Shown here: one piece after another, positions 37,508 to 50,431 of the stretch
Numbering within the stretch: position 1 is the first letter of the stretch
Layout: every line of letters begins with the position of its first letter
NCBI RefSeq assembly: GCF_031954525.1
Contig: NZ_CP134867.1
Span: 3,162,001-3,226,000, forward strand
Source of the DNA: Dyella sp. BiH032
GTDB taxonomy: Bacteria; Pseudomonadota; Gammaproteobacteria; Xanthomonadales; Rhodanobacteraceae
Direction of reading: 5' to 3'
DNA length: 64,000 nt
Notes under the pieces: generated by a model
The model's input: the letters and a program-made list of their open reading frames with translations, nothing else
What the model was told of the DNA's origin: nothing
Database searches by the model: none
Position numbers and translations under genes: made by a program

Positions 37508-37996
37508 TTACTGGCGTTTGCAGGTCAGCGTGTCGCCCACCACGAATTGGTTGCCACGCATGATCTGCCAATCGACGCGCAACGCGCCGCCCGCCTCGCG
37601 TACATAGATGAACTTCTGGGCCGGCTGGACGTCGGGCGCCGAGGTCCAGGTCAGCGTGTCGCCTTCCCAGCCCGGCGCACTGAACAGGCGCATGCCGCCC
37701 GAGCCGTCCACCACCGCGGCGCGGAACTGTCCGGCCTTGGCGTCGTACGCCCAGGTTTCCAGTGCGCGATAGGTCGACGGCGGCAGATCGTCATGATGCT
37801 TGAGCACGACCGCGCCACCCAGCGAGGATTCCAGGCGCAGGGTCGAAGCGATCCTCTTGCCGCTGATGGGAAAGACGCCCTCGCACTTCCAGCTGCCGAG
37901 CAACGGGTCCATGGCGCGGATGGGCAAGACGGATTCCGCGGCGCAGCAGATGCCGCCGGCGAGCAGGAGGGCAAGGGCAGGCAGGGCGCGCAGCAT
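37508..37996 (-). CDS. Exported protein of unknown function
   Basis: A 162-residue protein with a signal peptide (MLRALPALALLLAGGICCAA). The two cysteines at the end of that peptide could form a lipobox (GGICCA), so lipidation is possible. The mature domain has alternating strands: MDPLLGSWKCEG, then RLESSLGGAVVLKHHDDLP, YDAKAGQFRAAVVDGSGGM and WEGDTLTWTS. This is reminiscent of the DUF1579/lipocalin-like fold, but I do not recognise the family. A Cys pair (WKCEG, LTCKR) could form a disulphide. It follows the 2OG oxygenase gene on the same strand by 80 bp. Confidence 0.7.
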   Translation of the reverse strand: MLRALPALALLLAGGICCAAESVLPIRAMDPLLGSWKCEGVFPISGKRIASTLRLESSLGGAVVLKHHDDLPPSTYRALETWAYDAKAGQFRAAVVDGSGGMRLFSAPGWEGDTLTWTSAPDVQPAQKFIYVREAGGALRVDWQIMRGNQFVVGDTLTCKRQ

Positions 37997-38076
37997 GGCT
38001 GTTCCACGGCAAGGAAGAGCCATGAGGCTAGCGGACTCCCGGCCGGCGCGAACCGACCGGAAGTCACGGCCGCACG

Positions 38077-39018
38077 TCAGATCAGCTTGATCTCGCGCAG
38101 GCGCTGCTGCAGGTACTCGTGCGAGGTGATCGACGTGTCGTAGCGGCGGGGATTGTCCGGCGTCACGCACTGCGGCAACGGGTCCAACACCACGTCCGGG
38201 TTGGGATGCAGGAAGAACGGCACCGAGTACCGCGGCTTGCGCGCGTTCTCGTTCTGCGGGTTCACCACGCGATGCGTGGTGGACGGATACACGTGGTTGG
38301 TCAGGCGCTGCAGCATGTCGCCGATGTTCACCACGATGGCATCGCCCTGGGTGGTGATCGGCAGCCACTCGCCCTCGCGGGTCAGCACTTCCAGGCCTTC
38401 GGCGCTGGCGCCCACCAGCAAGGTGATGAAGTTGATGTCCTCGTGGGCACCGGCGCGCACGTTCGGGATGTTGTCCTCGGTGATCGGCGGGTAGTAGATC
38501 GGGCGCAGGATGGAATTGCCCTGGTCGGTCTTGTCCTCGAAATAGTTCTCCGGCAGGCCGATATGCAGCGCCAGCGCGCGCAGCACGCGCGTGCCCAGAT
38601 CGTCCAGCGCCTCGTACAGCCCATAGCCGTACGGCTTGAAGGCGGGCACTTCTTCCGGCCAAAGGTTCGGCGCCATCACGTCCGCGAAGCGCGAGTCGCG
38701 CGGAATCTCGCGGCCGACGTGCCAGAACTCCTTGAGGTCGGCGTGCTTGCTGTCCTTGGCCGTTTCCACCTTGAACGGCGTGTAGCCGCGCGCGCCGCCG
38801 GTGCCGGGCACGTGGTACTTCATCTTGGTCTCGGCAGGCAACGCGAAGAACTGCTGGAACGCCTGGTAGGCGTGGTCGATCAGCTCGGTGGGGATGCCGT
38901 GGCCGCTGATGCCGCAGAAACCGTATTCGCGGTAGGCCGCGCCCAGTTCCGCCACGAAGGCCTCGCGGTCGGTGTCGTAGCGGCGGATGTCGAGGGTGGG
39001 AACCCGTTTGGTCGTCAT
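38077..39018 (-). CDS. 2-oxoglutarate/Fe(II)-dependent oxygenase, isopenicillin N synthase family
   Basis: A 313-residue oxygenase with a DIOX_N domain (about 8-110, ending FFALPAETKMKYH) and a 2OG-FeII_Oxy domain. Iron ligands are His and Asp of GAHEDINFITLL and the His of TTHRVVNP; Arg of KPRYSVPFF binds 2-oxoglutarate. The substrate cannot be told; ethylene-forming and flavonoid-type enzymes share this fold. ATG at 39018. It is alone, between the exported protein and glmM. Such proteins occur widely in this order without assigned function. Confidence 0.88.
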   Translation of the reverse strand: MTTKRVPTLDIRRYDTDREAFVAELGAAYREYGFCGISGHGIPTELIDHAYQAFQQFFALPAETKMKYHVPGTGGARGYTPFKVETAKDSKHADLKEFWHVGREIPRDSRFADVMAPNLWPEEVPAFKPYGYGLYEALDDLGTRVLRALALHIGLPENYFEDKTDQGNSILRPIYYPPITEDNIPNVRAGAHEDINFITLLVGASAEGLEVLTREGEWLPITTQGDAIVVNIGDMLQRLTNHVYPSTTHRVVNPQNENARKPRYSVPFFLHPNPDVVLDPLPQCVTPDNPRRYDTSITSHEYLQQRLREIKLI

Positions 39019-39145
39019 GGTGTCGTGATCCACAGGTAGGCGTGCGGTCGATTTATCGAACCCGCCACCGCAGGGGCGGGGCACGTCGGGCCAATCCTTG
39101 GCGACCTGGGCAGGACGCGGGTCTTGCAGACCCCGCCCCGCTGGC

Positions 39146-40495
39146 TCACGAGCGTTCGGCGACGGATTTTACGACCTCGGCCAGCTTCTCCGCCATCCGC
39201 CTCACCTCGGCCTCGTCGGCCGCCTCCACCGTCACCCGCACCAGCGGCTCGGTGCCGGAGGCGCGCAGCACTACCCGGCCGCGGCCGCGCAGGGAGGCTT
39301 CCGTGTCCGCCAGCGCCTGCTTCACTTCGTCGCTCTGCAGCGATTCGCGCGCACCCTGGGCACGCACGTTGATCATGATCTGGGGCATCTTGTGCAGGCC
39401 CTGGCGCGCTTCCGCCAGGTCGCGTCCGCCCAGTGCCTCCAGCACGGCAAGCGCCGAGACGATGCCGTCACCGGTGGTGGCGCGGTCCAGGCAGAGAATA
39501 TGGCCGGAGGTCTCGCCGCCGAGCTGGCCGCCGTGCTCCTTGAGCTTCTGCAGCACGTAGCGGTCGCCCACATTGGCTCGGATGAGCTCGACGTCCAGCG
39601 CGCCCAGCGCCTGCTGCAGGCCGTAGTTGCTCATCAGCGTGCCCACCACCGGCCCCTGCAGGCGGCCCTGGGCCTGCCACGCGCGGGCGAGGATGAACAG
39701 CATGTCGTCGCCGTCGGCCAGTACGCCTTCGCGGTCCACCATCTGCACGCGGTCACCGTCGCCGTCGAAGGCGATGCCCAGGTCCGCATGGTGCTCGAGC
39801 ACGGTCAGCTGCAGCGTCTGCGGATGCGTGGACCCCACGCCGCGGTTGATGTTGAAACCGTCCGGCCGATCGCCGATCGCGATCACTTCCGCACCCAGCT
39901 CGGCGAATACCTTCGGCGCCACTTGATAGGTCGCGCCATTGGCGCAATCCAGCACGATGCGCAGGCCGCGCAAAGTGAAGTGTTCGTCCACCGTGGCCTT
40001 GCAGAACTCCGCATAGCGGGCCACGGCGTCGTCCACGCGGCTGGCCTTGCCCAGGCGCTCCGAAGGCTCGGTGGTGAACTCGGCGTCCAGCTCCTGTTCG
40101 ATCGCCAATTCCAGTTCGTCGGAGAGCTTTTCGCCGGTCGCCGAGAAGAACTTGATGCCGTTGTCCTGGTGCGGATTGTGCGAGGCGCTGATGACGATGC
40201 CGGCCTGGGCGCGCAGCGAGCGGGTCAGGAACGCCACCGCTGGCGTCGGCATCGGGCCGAGCAGGCCCACGTCCACGCCGGCCGCCACTAGGCCGGCTTC
40301 GAGCGCCGCTTCGAACATGTAGCCGGACACGCGCGTGTCCTTGCCGATCAGCACTTTCGGCCGGCGGCCCTTGGTATCGCGCGCCAGCGCCACGCCGGCG
40401 GCGCGGCCCAGCCGCAGCATGAAGTCCGCGCTGATCGGCCACTGGCCCACCGGACCGCGGATGCCATCGGTGCCGAAGTACTTGCGTTCGCTCAT
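39146..40495 (-). CDS. glmM: Phosphoglucosamine mutase
   Basis: GlmM converts glucosamine-6-phosphate to glucosamine-1-phosphate for UDP-GlcNAc, peptidoglycan and LPS. The product has 449 residues. [11 protein letters not shown] is the N-terminal signature; the phosphoserine lies in [15 protein letters not shown] (about Ser105); the metal-binding loop is DGDGDRV; GETSGHI recognises the amino sugar; [11 protein letters not shown] binds phosphate. ATG at 40495. It follows folP by 41 bp in orn-folP-glmM. The folP-glmM order is conserved across proteobacteria. Confidence 0.97.
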   Translation of the reverse strand: MSERKYFGTDGIRGPVGQWPISADFMLRLGRAAGVALARDTKGRRPKVLIGKDTRVSGYMFEAALEAGLVAAGVDVGLLGPMPTPAVAFLTRSLRAQAGIVISASHNPHQDNGIKFFSATGEKLSDELELAIEQELDAEFTTEPSERLGKASRVDDAVARYAEFCKATVDEHFTLRGLRIVLDCANGATYQVAPKVFAELGAEVIAIGDRPDGFNINRGVGSTHPQTLQLTVLEHHADLGIAFDGDGDRVQMVDREGVLADGDDMLFILARAWQAQGRLQGPVVGTLMSNYGLQQALGALDVELIRANVGDRYVLQKLKEHGGQLGGETSGHILCLDRATTGDGIVSALAVLEALGGRDLAEARQGLHKMPQIMINVRAQGARESLQSDEVKQALADTEASLRGRGRVVLRASGTEPLVRVTVEAADEAEVRRMAEKLAEVVKSVAERS

Positions 40496-40536
40496 AGGGG
40501 ATCCTGTCGGCGCGCCACGTGGGCGCGGTTGCATGT

Positions 40537-41445
40537 TTATTCGTCGTCCGGCCAGCGAGGCGCGGCCGGACGCGTTTCCCGGCGCACCGTAGGCTCCCCT
40601 GCAGCCACGGCATGCCAAACGGCCAAAGCGTCGACCGTAGCGATCACATCATGTACGCGCACCATACGCGCGCCACGTTGCACGGCGATGAGCGCCGCGG
40701 CCACCGAACCGGCCGCCCGCTGGGCGGGCTCCTCGCGACCGGTCAGCCGGCCGATCATCGATTTGCGCGAGAGGCCGACGTAGCAGCCACTGCCGAGGTT
40801 GCCGAAGCGCTCGATCGCGCGCAGGAGGGCCAGGTTGTGCTCCAGCGTCTTGCCGAAGCCGAAGCCCGGGTCGACCATCACCTGCCGCTTGTCGATACCC
40901 GCCAGCTCGCAGGCGAACAGGCGATCCGCCAGGAACCGGTGCACCTCGCCCACCACGTCGTCGTAGCGCGGCTCGTCCTGCATCCCGCGCGGCTCGCCCT
41001 GCATGTGCATCAGGCACACCGGCACGCGCAATTCGGCTGCCGCGTCCAGCGCGCCTTCCCGGCGCAAGGCGTAGACGTCGTTGATCATGCCCGCGCCGGC
41101 CGCCACCGCGGCGCGCATCACTTCGGGCTTGGAGGTATCGATCGCGATCGGCAGCGACGTACGCGCGGCCAGCTGCTCGATCACCGGGATCACCCGGCGC
41201 AGCTCCTCGTCGAGCGGCACGTCCTCGGCGCCCGGGCGGGTCGACTCGCCGCCCACGTCGAGCATGTCGGCACCCTCTTCCGCCAACCGCAGGCCATGCG
41301 CGACGGCCGCGTCGACGGTGGCGTGGCTGCCGCCATCGGAGAACGAATCGGGGGTGACGTTGAGGATGCCGACCACGCGCGGGCGGTCCAGCACCAGGCG
41401 GCGGCCGGCGCAATCGAGTACGGGGGCGAGAAGATCGGCGGACAT
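40537..41445 (-). CDS. folP: Dihydropteroate synthase
   Basis: FolP condenses p-aminobenzoate with the pterin pyrophosphate in folate synthesis and is the sulfonamide target. The 302-residue TIM barrel has [14 protein letters not shown] (about 27-40), [40 protein letters not shown] and a [11 protein letters not shown] sulfonamide loop. The last about 20 residues are a Pro/Arg extension. Between orn (33 bp) and glmM (41 bp), so probably one operon. Confidence 0.97.
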   Translation of the reverse strand: MSADLLAPVLDCAGRRLVLDRPRVVGILNVTPDSFSDGGSHATVDAAVAHGLRLAEEGADMLDVGGESTRPGAEDVPLDEELRRVIPVIEQLAARTSLPIAIDTSKPEVMRAAVAAGAGMINDVYALRREGALDAAAELRVPVCLMHMQGEPRGMQDEPRYDDVVGEVHRFLADRLFACELAGIDKRQVMVDPGFGFGKTLEHNLALLRAIERFGNLGSGCYVGLSRKSMIGRLTGREEPAQRAAGSVAAALIAVQRGARMVRVHDVIATVDALAVWHAVAAGEPTVRRETRPAAPRWPDDE

Positions 41446-41478
41446 GGCGGCTCCTGACTCGGGTGCGCGGGCGGAACG

Positions 41479-42039
41479 TCAGCCCGCGCCGCCCAGCGCG
41501 CCCATGAACTGCCGGTAGTACCGCAGCTCCTCGATGGAGTCGCGGATGTCCGACAGCGCGGTGTGCGCGGATTCCTTGCTGAAATTCTTGCAGATGCTCG
41601 GTGACCAGCGGCGCGACAGCTCCTTGAGCGTGGACACGTCGAGGTTGCGGTAATGGAAGTAGCGCTCCAGCCGCGGCATCTGCCGATGCATGAAGCGGCG
41701 GTCCTGGCAGATCGAATTGCCGCACATCGGCGATTTGCCGGCGGGCACCCAGGCCTTGAGGAAATCCAGCGTGGCCTGTTCGGCGGCGGCATGGTCGTCG
41801 GCGGACGCCAGCACCTGGTCCCACAAGCCGGATTTGCGGTGCTGGTTGCGGTTCCAGGCGTCCATCGCCTCCAGCCGGTCCACCTCGTGGCGGATGGCGA
41901 ACACCGGGCCTTCGGCCAGGATGCTCAGCTCCTTGTCGGTCACGATGGTGGCGATTTCCAGAATGGAGTCGTTGTCGGTGTCCAGACCGGTCATCTCCAG
42001 ATCGATCCAGATCAGGTTCTCTTCGTTAGGTTGGCTCAT
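41479..42039 (-). CDS. orn: Oligoribonuclease
   Basis: Orn degrades di- to penta-ribonucleotides, including pGpG from c-di-GMP turnover, and is essential in many gammaproteobacteria. The 186-residue DEDDh exonuclease shows [11 protein letters not shown] (first Asp and Glu), [13 protein letters not shown], and the final [14 protein letters not shown] (His and Asp). Ribosome site GGAGGGAGC precedes ATG at 42039. First gene of orn-folP-glmM; diverges from sbcB. A PilZ protein elsewhere in the window shows the cell uses c-di-GMP. Confidence 0.97.
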   Translation of the reverse strand: MSQPNEENLIWIDLEMTGLDTDNDSILEIATIVTDKELSILAEGPVFAIRHEVDRLEAMDAWNRNQHRKSGLWDQVLASADDHAAAEQATLDFLKAWVPAGKSPMCGNSICQDRRFMHRQMPRLERYFHYRNLDVSTLKELSRRWSPSICKNFSKESAHTALSDIRDSIEELRYYRQFMGALGGAG

Positions 42040-42164
42040 GCTCCCTCCTGGCCGCGCAGTCTAGCAGCAGGCGCCGCAAGGCCCGAGTCCGGCAAAGCTG
42101 CCCGGCGCGCCGGGCCGTGCGCGCGGTCGCATGGTGGCTGGTCCGCCGTGCGATCATCCGCGCC

Positions 42165-43616
42165 ATGCAGACCTTCTTCTGGCACGACTACGAGACCAGC
42201 GGCGCCGACCCTTGGCGCGACCGTCCGCTGCAGTTCGCCGGCATCCGCACCACCATGGACCTGGAGATCGTCGGCGAGCCGGTGATGTTCTACGGCCGCC
42301 CGCCGCGGGACATGCCGCCCCACCCGGACGCCTGCCTGATCACCGGCATCACGCCGCAGCGGGCCGAGCGCGAGGGACTGTCCGAAGCGGCCTTCGCGGC
42401 CCGCGTGCACGAACAGCTGGCGGCGCCGGGCACCTGCGGCGTGGGCTACAACTCGCTGCGCTTCGACGACGAATTCACGCGGCAGATGCTCTACCGCAAT
42501 TTCTATGAGCCCTACGGCCGCGAATGGGAGAACGGCAATTCCCGCTGGGACCTGATCGACCTGGTGCGCATGTGCGCGGCGCTGCGCCCCGAAGGCATCG
42601 AATGGCCCAAGCGCGACGACGGCGCGCTCAGCTTCAAGCTGGAACACCTGGCCGCGGCCAACCACCTGCGCCAGGAACGCGCGCATGACGCGCTCTCCGA
42701 CGTCTACGCGCTGATCGACCTGGCCCGGCTGATCCGCGTCCGCCAGCCACGGCTGTGGGACTGGCATTTCGCGCTGCGCCGCAAGCAGAAGGTGTTCGAG
42801 CTGCTGGACGTGGTGAACATGACGCCCGTCCTGCACGTCTCATCCCGCTACCCGTCCAGCCGCTACTGCCTGGCCATCGTCGCGCCGATCGCGGCGCACC
42901 CGACACGGCAGGGCGAAATCATCGTGTACGACCTCTCGGCCGATCCTTCGCCCTTGCTGGCTCTGGGCGAAGAGGAGATCGCCGATCGCGTCTTCACCGC
43001 CCGCGCCGATCTGCCCGAAGGGGTGGAGCGCATTCCGCTGCGCACGGTGCGCGCCAACCGTTCGCCGGCGCTGGCGCCGCTGTCGGTACTCAAGGGCACG
43101 GACACCGCGCGCCTCCAGCTCGACGTCGACCAATGCCTCGTCCACCGCGACGCGCTGGCCGCCATCGACGGCCTCGCCGAGAAGCTGCGCCGCGTCTTCC
43201 AGCGCGCCGCCGACCTGCCCCCGCCGGCCGATCCGGAACTGGCGCTCTACGGCGGCTTCCTGCCCGACGCCGACAAGCGCCTGCTCGCCGAGGTGCGCGC
43301 CACGCCGCCGGAACAACTGGGCACCCGCGCGTTCCCGTTCCGCGACGGGCGCTATCCAGAACTGCTGTTCCGCTACCGCGCCCGCAACTGGCCCGAAACG
43401 CTGTCCGCCGAGGAACGCGAACGCTGGGACGCCTTCCGGCGCGACCGCCTGCTCAAGCCCACGCCGCTGACCGCTCTCACCCTCACCGATTACTTCGCGC
43501 GCATCGCCCAGTTGCGCACGGAGCATGCAGGCGATGCCGGCAAACTCGCCCTGCTCGATCAGTTGCAGGTCTGGGGCGACCAGCTCGCCGCCGACCTCGC
43601 CCCTCTGCCCGCCTGA
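42165..43616 (+). CDS. sbcB: Exodeoxyribonuclease I
   Basis: ExoI degrades single-stranded DNA 3' to 5' and works in recombination and mismatch repair. It has 483 residues. The DEDDh exonuclease domain carries TFFWHDYETSGADPW at the start, GYNSLRFDDEFTRQ, and HDALSDVYALIDL. SH3-like and helical C-terminal domains follow, with WPETLSAEERERWDAFRRDRL near the end, as in E. coli ExoI. ATG at 42165; an upstream ATG at 42117 only adds a basic tail. The DUF2461 gene follows after 15 bp. Confidence 0.95.
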   Translation: MQTFFWHDYETSGADPWRDRPLQFAGIRTTMDLEIVGEPVMFYGRPPRDMPPHPDACLITGITPQRAEREGLSEAAFAARVHEQLAAPGTCGVGYNSLRFDDEFTRQMLYRNFYEPYGREWENGNSRWDLIDLVRMCAALRPEGIEWPKRDDGALSFKLEHLAAANHLRQERAHDALSDVYALIDLARLIRVRQPRLWDWHFALRRKQKVFELLDVVNMTPVLHVSSRYPSSRYCLAIVAPIAAHPTRQGEIIVYDLSADPSPLLALGEEEIADRVFTARADLPEGVERIPLRTVRANRSPALAPLSVLKGTDTARLQLDVDQCLVHRDALAAIDGLAEKLRRVFQRAADLPPPADPELALYGGFLPDADKRLLAEVRATPPEQLGTRAFPFRDGRYPELLFRYRARNWPETLSAEERERWDAFRRDRLLKPTPLTALTLTDYFARIAQLRTEHAGDAGKLALLDQLQVWGDQLAADLAPLPA

Positions 43617-43631
43617 CACCACACGATCTCC

Positions 43632-44318
43632 ATGGCCAACGCTTACTTCACGCCCGCCACATTCCGCTTCCTCCGCGCGCTCGAGCGCAACAACAATCGC
43701 GAATGGTTTCTGGCGCACAAGCCCGAGTACGAGCGCGACGTGCGCGACCCGTTCCTGCAGCTGATCGCCGACATGCAGGCGCCGCTGACGAAGATCAGCA
43801 AGTATTACCGTGCCGACGCGCGCAAGAACGGCGGCTCACTGTTCCGCATCCACCGCGACACGCGCTTCTCCAACGACAAGCAGCCGTACAAGCCCTGGCA
43901 GGGTGCGCGCTTCTTCCACGAGCGCCGGCATGAAATACCGGCGCCCTCGTTCTATGTACACATCCAGCCCGGCGACTGTTTCGCCGGCGGCGGCATGTGG
44001 CATCCAGAGCCGGACGCCCTCAAGCGCATCCGCGCCTTCCTCGCCGACAATCCCGCCGCCTGGAAGCGCGCCACGCAGAGCAAGACCTTCCGCGAGCACT
44101 TCGGCTTCTGGGGCGAAGCGCTCACCCGTCCGCCACGCGGCTTCGATCCGGCGCACGAGCTGATCGAGGACATCAAGCGCAAGGATTTCGCGGCCGGCGA
44201 AGGCTTCGACGAAAAGCTGGCCTGCTCGGCGGAATTGCGCCCGTGGCTGGTGGAAACCTACAAGCGCCTGGCGCCGATGATCGACTACCTCTGCGCCACC
44301 CAGGAACTGGATTTCTGA
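43632..44318 (+). CDS. DUF2461-family protein
   Basis: A 228-residue protein of the DUF2461 (TIGR02453-like) family. Recognised blocks are FTPATFRFLRALERNNNREWF, LFRIHRDTRFSNDKQPYK, FYVHIQPGDCFAGGGMWHPE and a RPPRGFDPAHELIEDIKRKDF end. The family is widespread in bacteria with unknown biochemistry. The conserved RDTRFSNDKxPYK and GGGxWxPE motifs suggest a catalytic or ligand-binding pocket. It lies 15 bp after sbcB and is likely cotranscribed. Confidence 0.9.
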   Translation: MANAYFTPATFRFLRALERNNNREWFLAHKPEYERDVRDPFLQLIADMQAPLTKISKYYRADARKNGGSLFRIHRDTRFSNDKQPYKPWQGARFFHERRHEIPAPSFYVHIQPGDCFAGGGMWHPEPDALKRIRAFLADNPAAWKRATQSKTFREHFGFWGEALTRPPRGFDPAHELIEDIKRKDFAAGEGFDEKLACSAELRPWLVETYKRLAPMIDYLCATQELDF

Positions 44319-44325
44319 GCGCTGC

Positions 44326-44352
44326 CCGCGGCCGGGGCAAAGCCGGCCGCGG
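44326..44352. repeat. Perfect 10-bp palindrome between convergent genes
   Basis: CCGCGGCCGG/CCGGCCGCGG with a 7-nt loop lies between DUF2461 and the MFS gene. It has no T-run, so it may be a factor-dependent pause or an mRNA end-protecting hairpin. Confidence 0.5.
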
Positions 44353-44369
44353 CCTACGCGCATACGGCG

Positions 44370-45683
44370 TCAGCGCTCGTGAAAAGCGCGCCGCGTGGTC
44401 AGCAGGTACAGCGCGCACAGCACGCCCACCACTGCGGTGATCGCGACGTAGTGCGCCGGCGCCATCGGTCCCAGCCGGGCGGCGAGATAAGCAATGAGCG
44501 GCGGCGTGATGGCGCCGAAGATCGCGTAAGCGACGTTGTACGAGAACGACAGGCCCGAAAAACGCACGGCCGGCGGGAACGCCGCCACCATCACGGCCGG
44601 CACCACGCCAACCACGCCGACGCACAGGCCGGCCAGGGCGTACAGCGCCATGAAATGCGCGCCCCCCTGCTGCAGATCGCGATACAGCAGGTACGTGCTG
44701 GCCAGCAGCGCCAGCGACCCGACCAGCAATGAACGGCCACGGCCGAAACGGTCCACCGCCAGCCCGCCGAGGATGCAGCCGAAGCACAGCATCAAGGCAG
44801 CCAGGCTGTTGCCGTGGAACGCCAGCGACTGCGGCAGGTGGAAGCTGCTCTGCACCAGGGTCGGCGTCATCAGGATCACCACCACGATCGCCGCGGTGAG
44901 CATCCAGGTCACCATCATGCTCAGCAGTACGCCATCCAGGTGGCCGGTCACCGCCTGCTTGAGAGGCAGTTCGCGCGCCAGCTCCTTGCGCTCGCGCAGG
45001 GCGGCGAACACCGGCGTCTCGCTCAGCCAGCGGCGCAGCCACACCGCGAAGAAACCGAATACGCCGCCGAGCACGAACGGGATGCGCCAGCCGTAGGCCA
45101 GCACCTTCTCCGTCCCCATGCCGGCGATGCCCGCGGCGACCAGCGAGCCGATCAGGATGCCGGCGGTCAGCCCCGAGGTGAGGCTGGCGCAGGCGAAGCC
45201 GATGCGGCCGACCGGCGCGTGTTCGGCCACGAAGACCCACGCGCCGGGCACTTCGCCGCCGATCGCTACGCCCTGCACCACGCGCAGCAGCAACAGCAGC
45301 ATCGGCGCCAGCACGCCCAGCTGCGCGTACGTGGGCAGCAGGCCAATGCACAAGGTCGGCAGCGCCATCAGGAAGACGCTCAGCGTGAACATCCGTTTGC
45401 GTCCCGAGCGGTCGCCGAAATGCGCCATCACGATGCCGCCCAGCGGACGCGCCAGATAGCCGGCGGCGAAGATGCCATACACCTGCACCTGCGCCAGCCA
45501 TTCCGGCATATCGGCCGGGAAAAACAGTTGGCCCAGCGTCTTCGTGAAGAACACGAACACGACGAAGTCGTAGAACTCCAGCGCGCCGCCGAGCGCGGCG
45601 AGCGCCAGAGTGCGCAGATCGTTGCGGGAGAGCGGCGAGGCGGACGTATCCACCGAGGAAACGGACGGAGCGGCTTGCGTCAT
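44370..45683 (-). CDS. MFS transporter, metabolite:H+ symporter (ShiA/ProP) type
   Basis: A 437-residue 12-helix transporter of the metabolite:H+ symporter family. LGGALEFYDFVVFVFF is TM1 with the family Glu/Asp; ARPLGGIVMAHFGDRSGRKRMF is the loop 2-3 signature; RVVQGVAIGGEVPGAWVFVAEHAP is the TM4-5 block. Dicarboxylates, shikimate, proline/betaine and similar solutes are the usual cargo; this one cannot be named. ATG at 45683 avoids a basic upstream extension. It diverges from aqpZ over 205 bp. Confidence 0.9.
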   Translation of the reverse strand: MTQAAPSVSSVDTSASPLSRNDLRTLALAALGGALEFYDFVVFVFFTKTLGQLFFPADMPEWLAQVQVYGIFAAGYLARPLGGIVMAHFGDRSGRKRMFTLSVFLMALPTLCIGLLPTYAQLGVLAPMLLLLLRVVQGVAIGGEVPGAWVFVAEHAPVGRIGFACASLTSGLTAGILIGSLVAAGIAGMGTEKVLAYGWRIPFVLGGVFGFFAVWLRRWLSETPVFAALRERKELARELPLKQAVTGHLDGVLLSMMVTWMLTAAIVVVILMTPTLVQSSFHLPQSLAFHGNSLAALMLCFGCILGGLAVDRFGRGRSLLVGSLALLASTYLLYRDLQQGGAHFMALYALAGLCVGVVGVVPAVMVAAFPPAVRFSGLSFSYNVAYAIFGAITPPLIAYLAARLGPMAPAHYVAITAVVGVLCALYLLTTRRAFHER

Positions 45684-45888
45684 CGTCGGAAGCGGGGACG
45701 GTCGGAAAGGTCCGCGGACCATAGCACCGGGACGCCGCGATTGCTGCCGCTTCTTTTGGATCATTGCGATGTCGCTTTATTTCTGCCGTTTGCTAGGCTA
45801 GCGACCGCGCCGGACAGGACGACCGGGGCCGTAGGGGCAACAAGCACATTCCGACTTTCCCTTCCTGCCTTCGCAAGGAGACCTGCTC

Positions 45889-46587
45889 ATGAGCATTGGC
45901 AAGCGTTTGACCGCCGAATTCTTCGGCACTTTCTGGCTGGTATTCGGCGGCTGCGGCAGCGCGGTCCTGGCCGCCGCGTATCCGGACCTCGGCATCGGCT
46001 TCGCGGGCGTGGCGCTCGCGTTCGGCCTTACCGTGGTGACCATGGCCTACGCCGTCGGCCACATTTCCGGCGGCCACTTCAATCCCGCCGTCACCGTCGG
46101 TCTGTGCGCCGGCGGCCGCTTCCCGGCCAAGGACGTGCTGCCTTACGTCGTGGCGCAGGTGATAGGCGCCATCGCCGCGGGCGGCGTGCTGTATCTGATC
46201 GCCAGCGGCAAGGCCGGCTTCGATGCCAGCGCGGGTTTCGCCTCCAACGGCTACGGCGAGCACTCCCCCAACGGCTATTCCCTGCAGGCCGCCATCGTGG
46301 CGGAACTGGTACTCACCGCGTTCTTCCTGCTGGTGATCCACGGCTCGACCGACAAGCGCGCCCCGGCCGGCTTCGGCCCGCTGGCGATCGGCTTGGCGCT
46401 GACCCTGATCCACCTGATCAGCATCCCGGTCACCAATACCTCGGTGAATCCGGCGCGCAGCACCGGCGTGGCCATCTTCCAGGGCAGCTGGGCACTGCAG
46501 CAGCTGTGGGTGTTCTGGCTGGTGCCGCTGATCGGCGGCGCGATCGGCGGCCTGATCTACCGCCATCTGCTGGAAAGCAAAGACTGA
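45889..46587 (+). CDS. aqpZ: Aquaporin Z
   Basis: AqpZ conducts water in response to osmotic shifts. The 232-residue protein has six TM helices and both NPA half-helices: [12 protein letters not shown] (loop B) and [12 protein letters not shown] (loop E). The selectivity filter residues of AqpZ, Phe43-, His174-, Thr183- and Arg189-equivalents, appear as the FGLTVVT Phe, IHLISIP His, VTNTS Thr and NPAR Arg, so water rather than glycerol is expected. AAGGAGA precedes the ATG. A 20-bp-stem terminator follows. Confidence 0.97.
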   Translation: MSIGKRLTAEFFGTFWLVFGGCGSAVLAAAYPDLGIGFAGVALAFGLTVVTMAYAVGHISGGHFNPAVTVGLCAGGRFPAKDVLPYVVAQVIGAIAAGGVLYLIASGKAGFDASAGFASNGYGEHSPNGYSLQAAIVAELVLTAFFLLVIHGSTDKRAPAGFGPLAIGLALTLIHLISIPVTNTSVNPARSTGVAIFQGSWALQQLWVFWLVPLIGGAIGGLIYRHLLESKD

Positions 46588-46600
46588 TTCCAGCAGAACG

Positions 46601-46648
46601 AAGGCCGGTCGCCTGGCATCGGGAGGATGCCAGGCGACCGGCCTTTTT
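46601..46648. terminator. Very long intrinsic terminator after aqpZ
   Basis: A perfect 20-bp stem (46601-46620 with 46626-46645, loop GGGAG) ends in T5. It is the longest perfect hairpin of simple type in the window and separates aqpZ from the convergent small membrane gene. Confidence 0.9.
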
Positions 46649-46658
46649 CATGAGCGCA

Positions 46659-46820
46659 TCAGCTGGTGCGGCGGAACATCATGCCGGCGCCCAGCGCGAT
46701 CAGCGCCACCGGCCACCAGGTAGCGAACAGCTGGCCTAGCCTCAGGTCGAAGCCCAGGTTGCGCAACAGGAACAGCACGCCGATCACGATCAGGATGACG
46801 CCGGGTACGCTGGGTTTCAT
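46659..46820 (-). CDS. Small two-helix membrane protein (LiaI/DUF5668-like)
   Basis: A 53-residue protein: two TM helices (PGVILIVIGVLFLLRNLGF and WWPVALIALGAGMMF) joined by a short DLRLGQLFAT loop. The G-x-x-L-x-x-x-G-x-x-F-L-x-x-N-x-G and W-P-x-x-L-I-x-x-G patterns are those of the LiaF/LiaI transmembrane (DUF5668) family. In Firmicutes such proteins modulate envelope-stress sensing; here the role is unknown. ATG at 46820 is chosen for the MKP start; a longer in-frame ORF adds only a basic stretch. Confidence 0.8.
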   Translation of the reverse strand: MKPSVPGVILIVIGVLFLLRNLGFDLRLGQLFATWWPVALIALGAGMMFRRTS

Positions 46821-46955
46821 TGCAGCCTCGCGGTGATTAAGCACGGCGGCCACTCTGCGGGCGCGTCGCGAACGAGTCAATCGGACGGCTGCCGCTCATT
46901 CACGCAAGCCGTGGAATCCGAGCCACCGGGGCTGCTTCGGCCTGACCCATACCGG

Positions 46956-50353
<3,398 letters not shown>

Positions 50354-50431
50354 TTAGCGAGTAAGCGGACCGAAAGCGGCGGGGATTACCGTAGTTCCCG
50401 GGGGTGTCCGAGCTTTTCCGGAGGTTCGGTT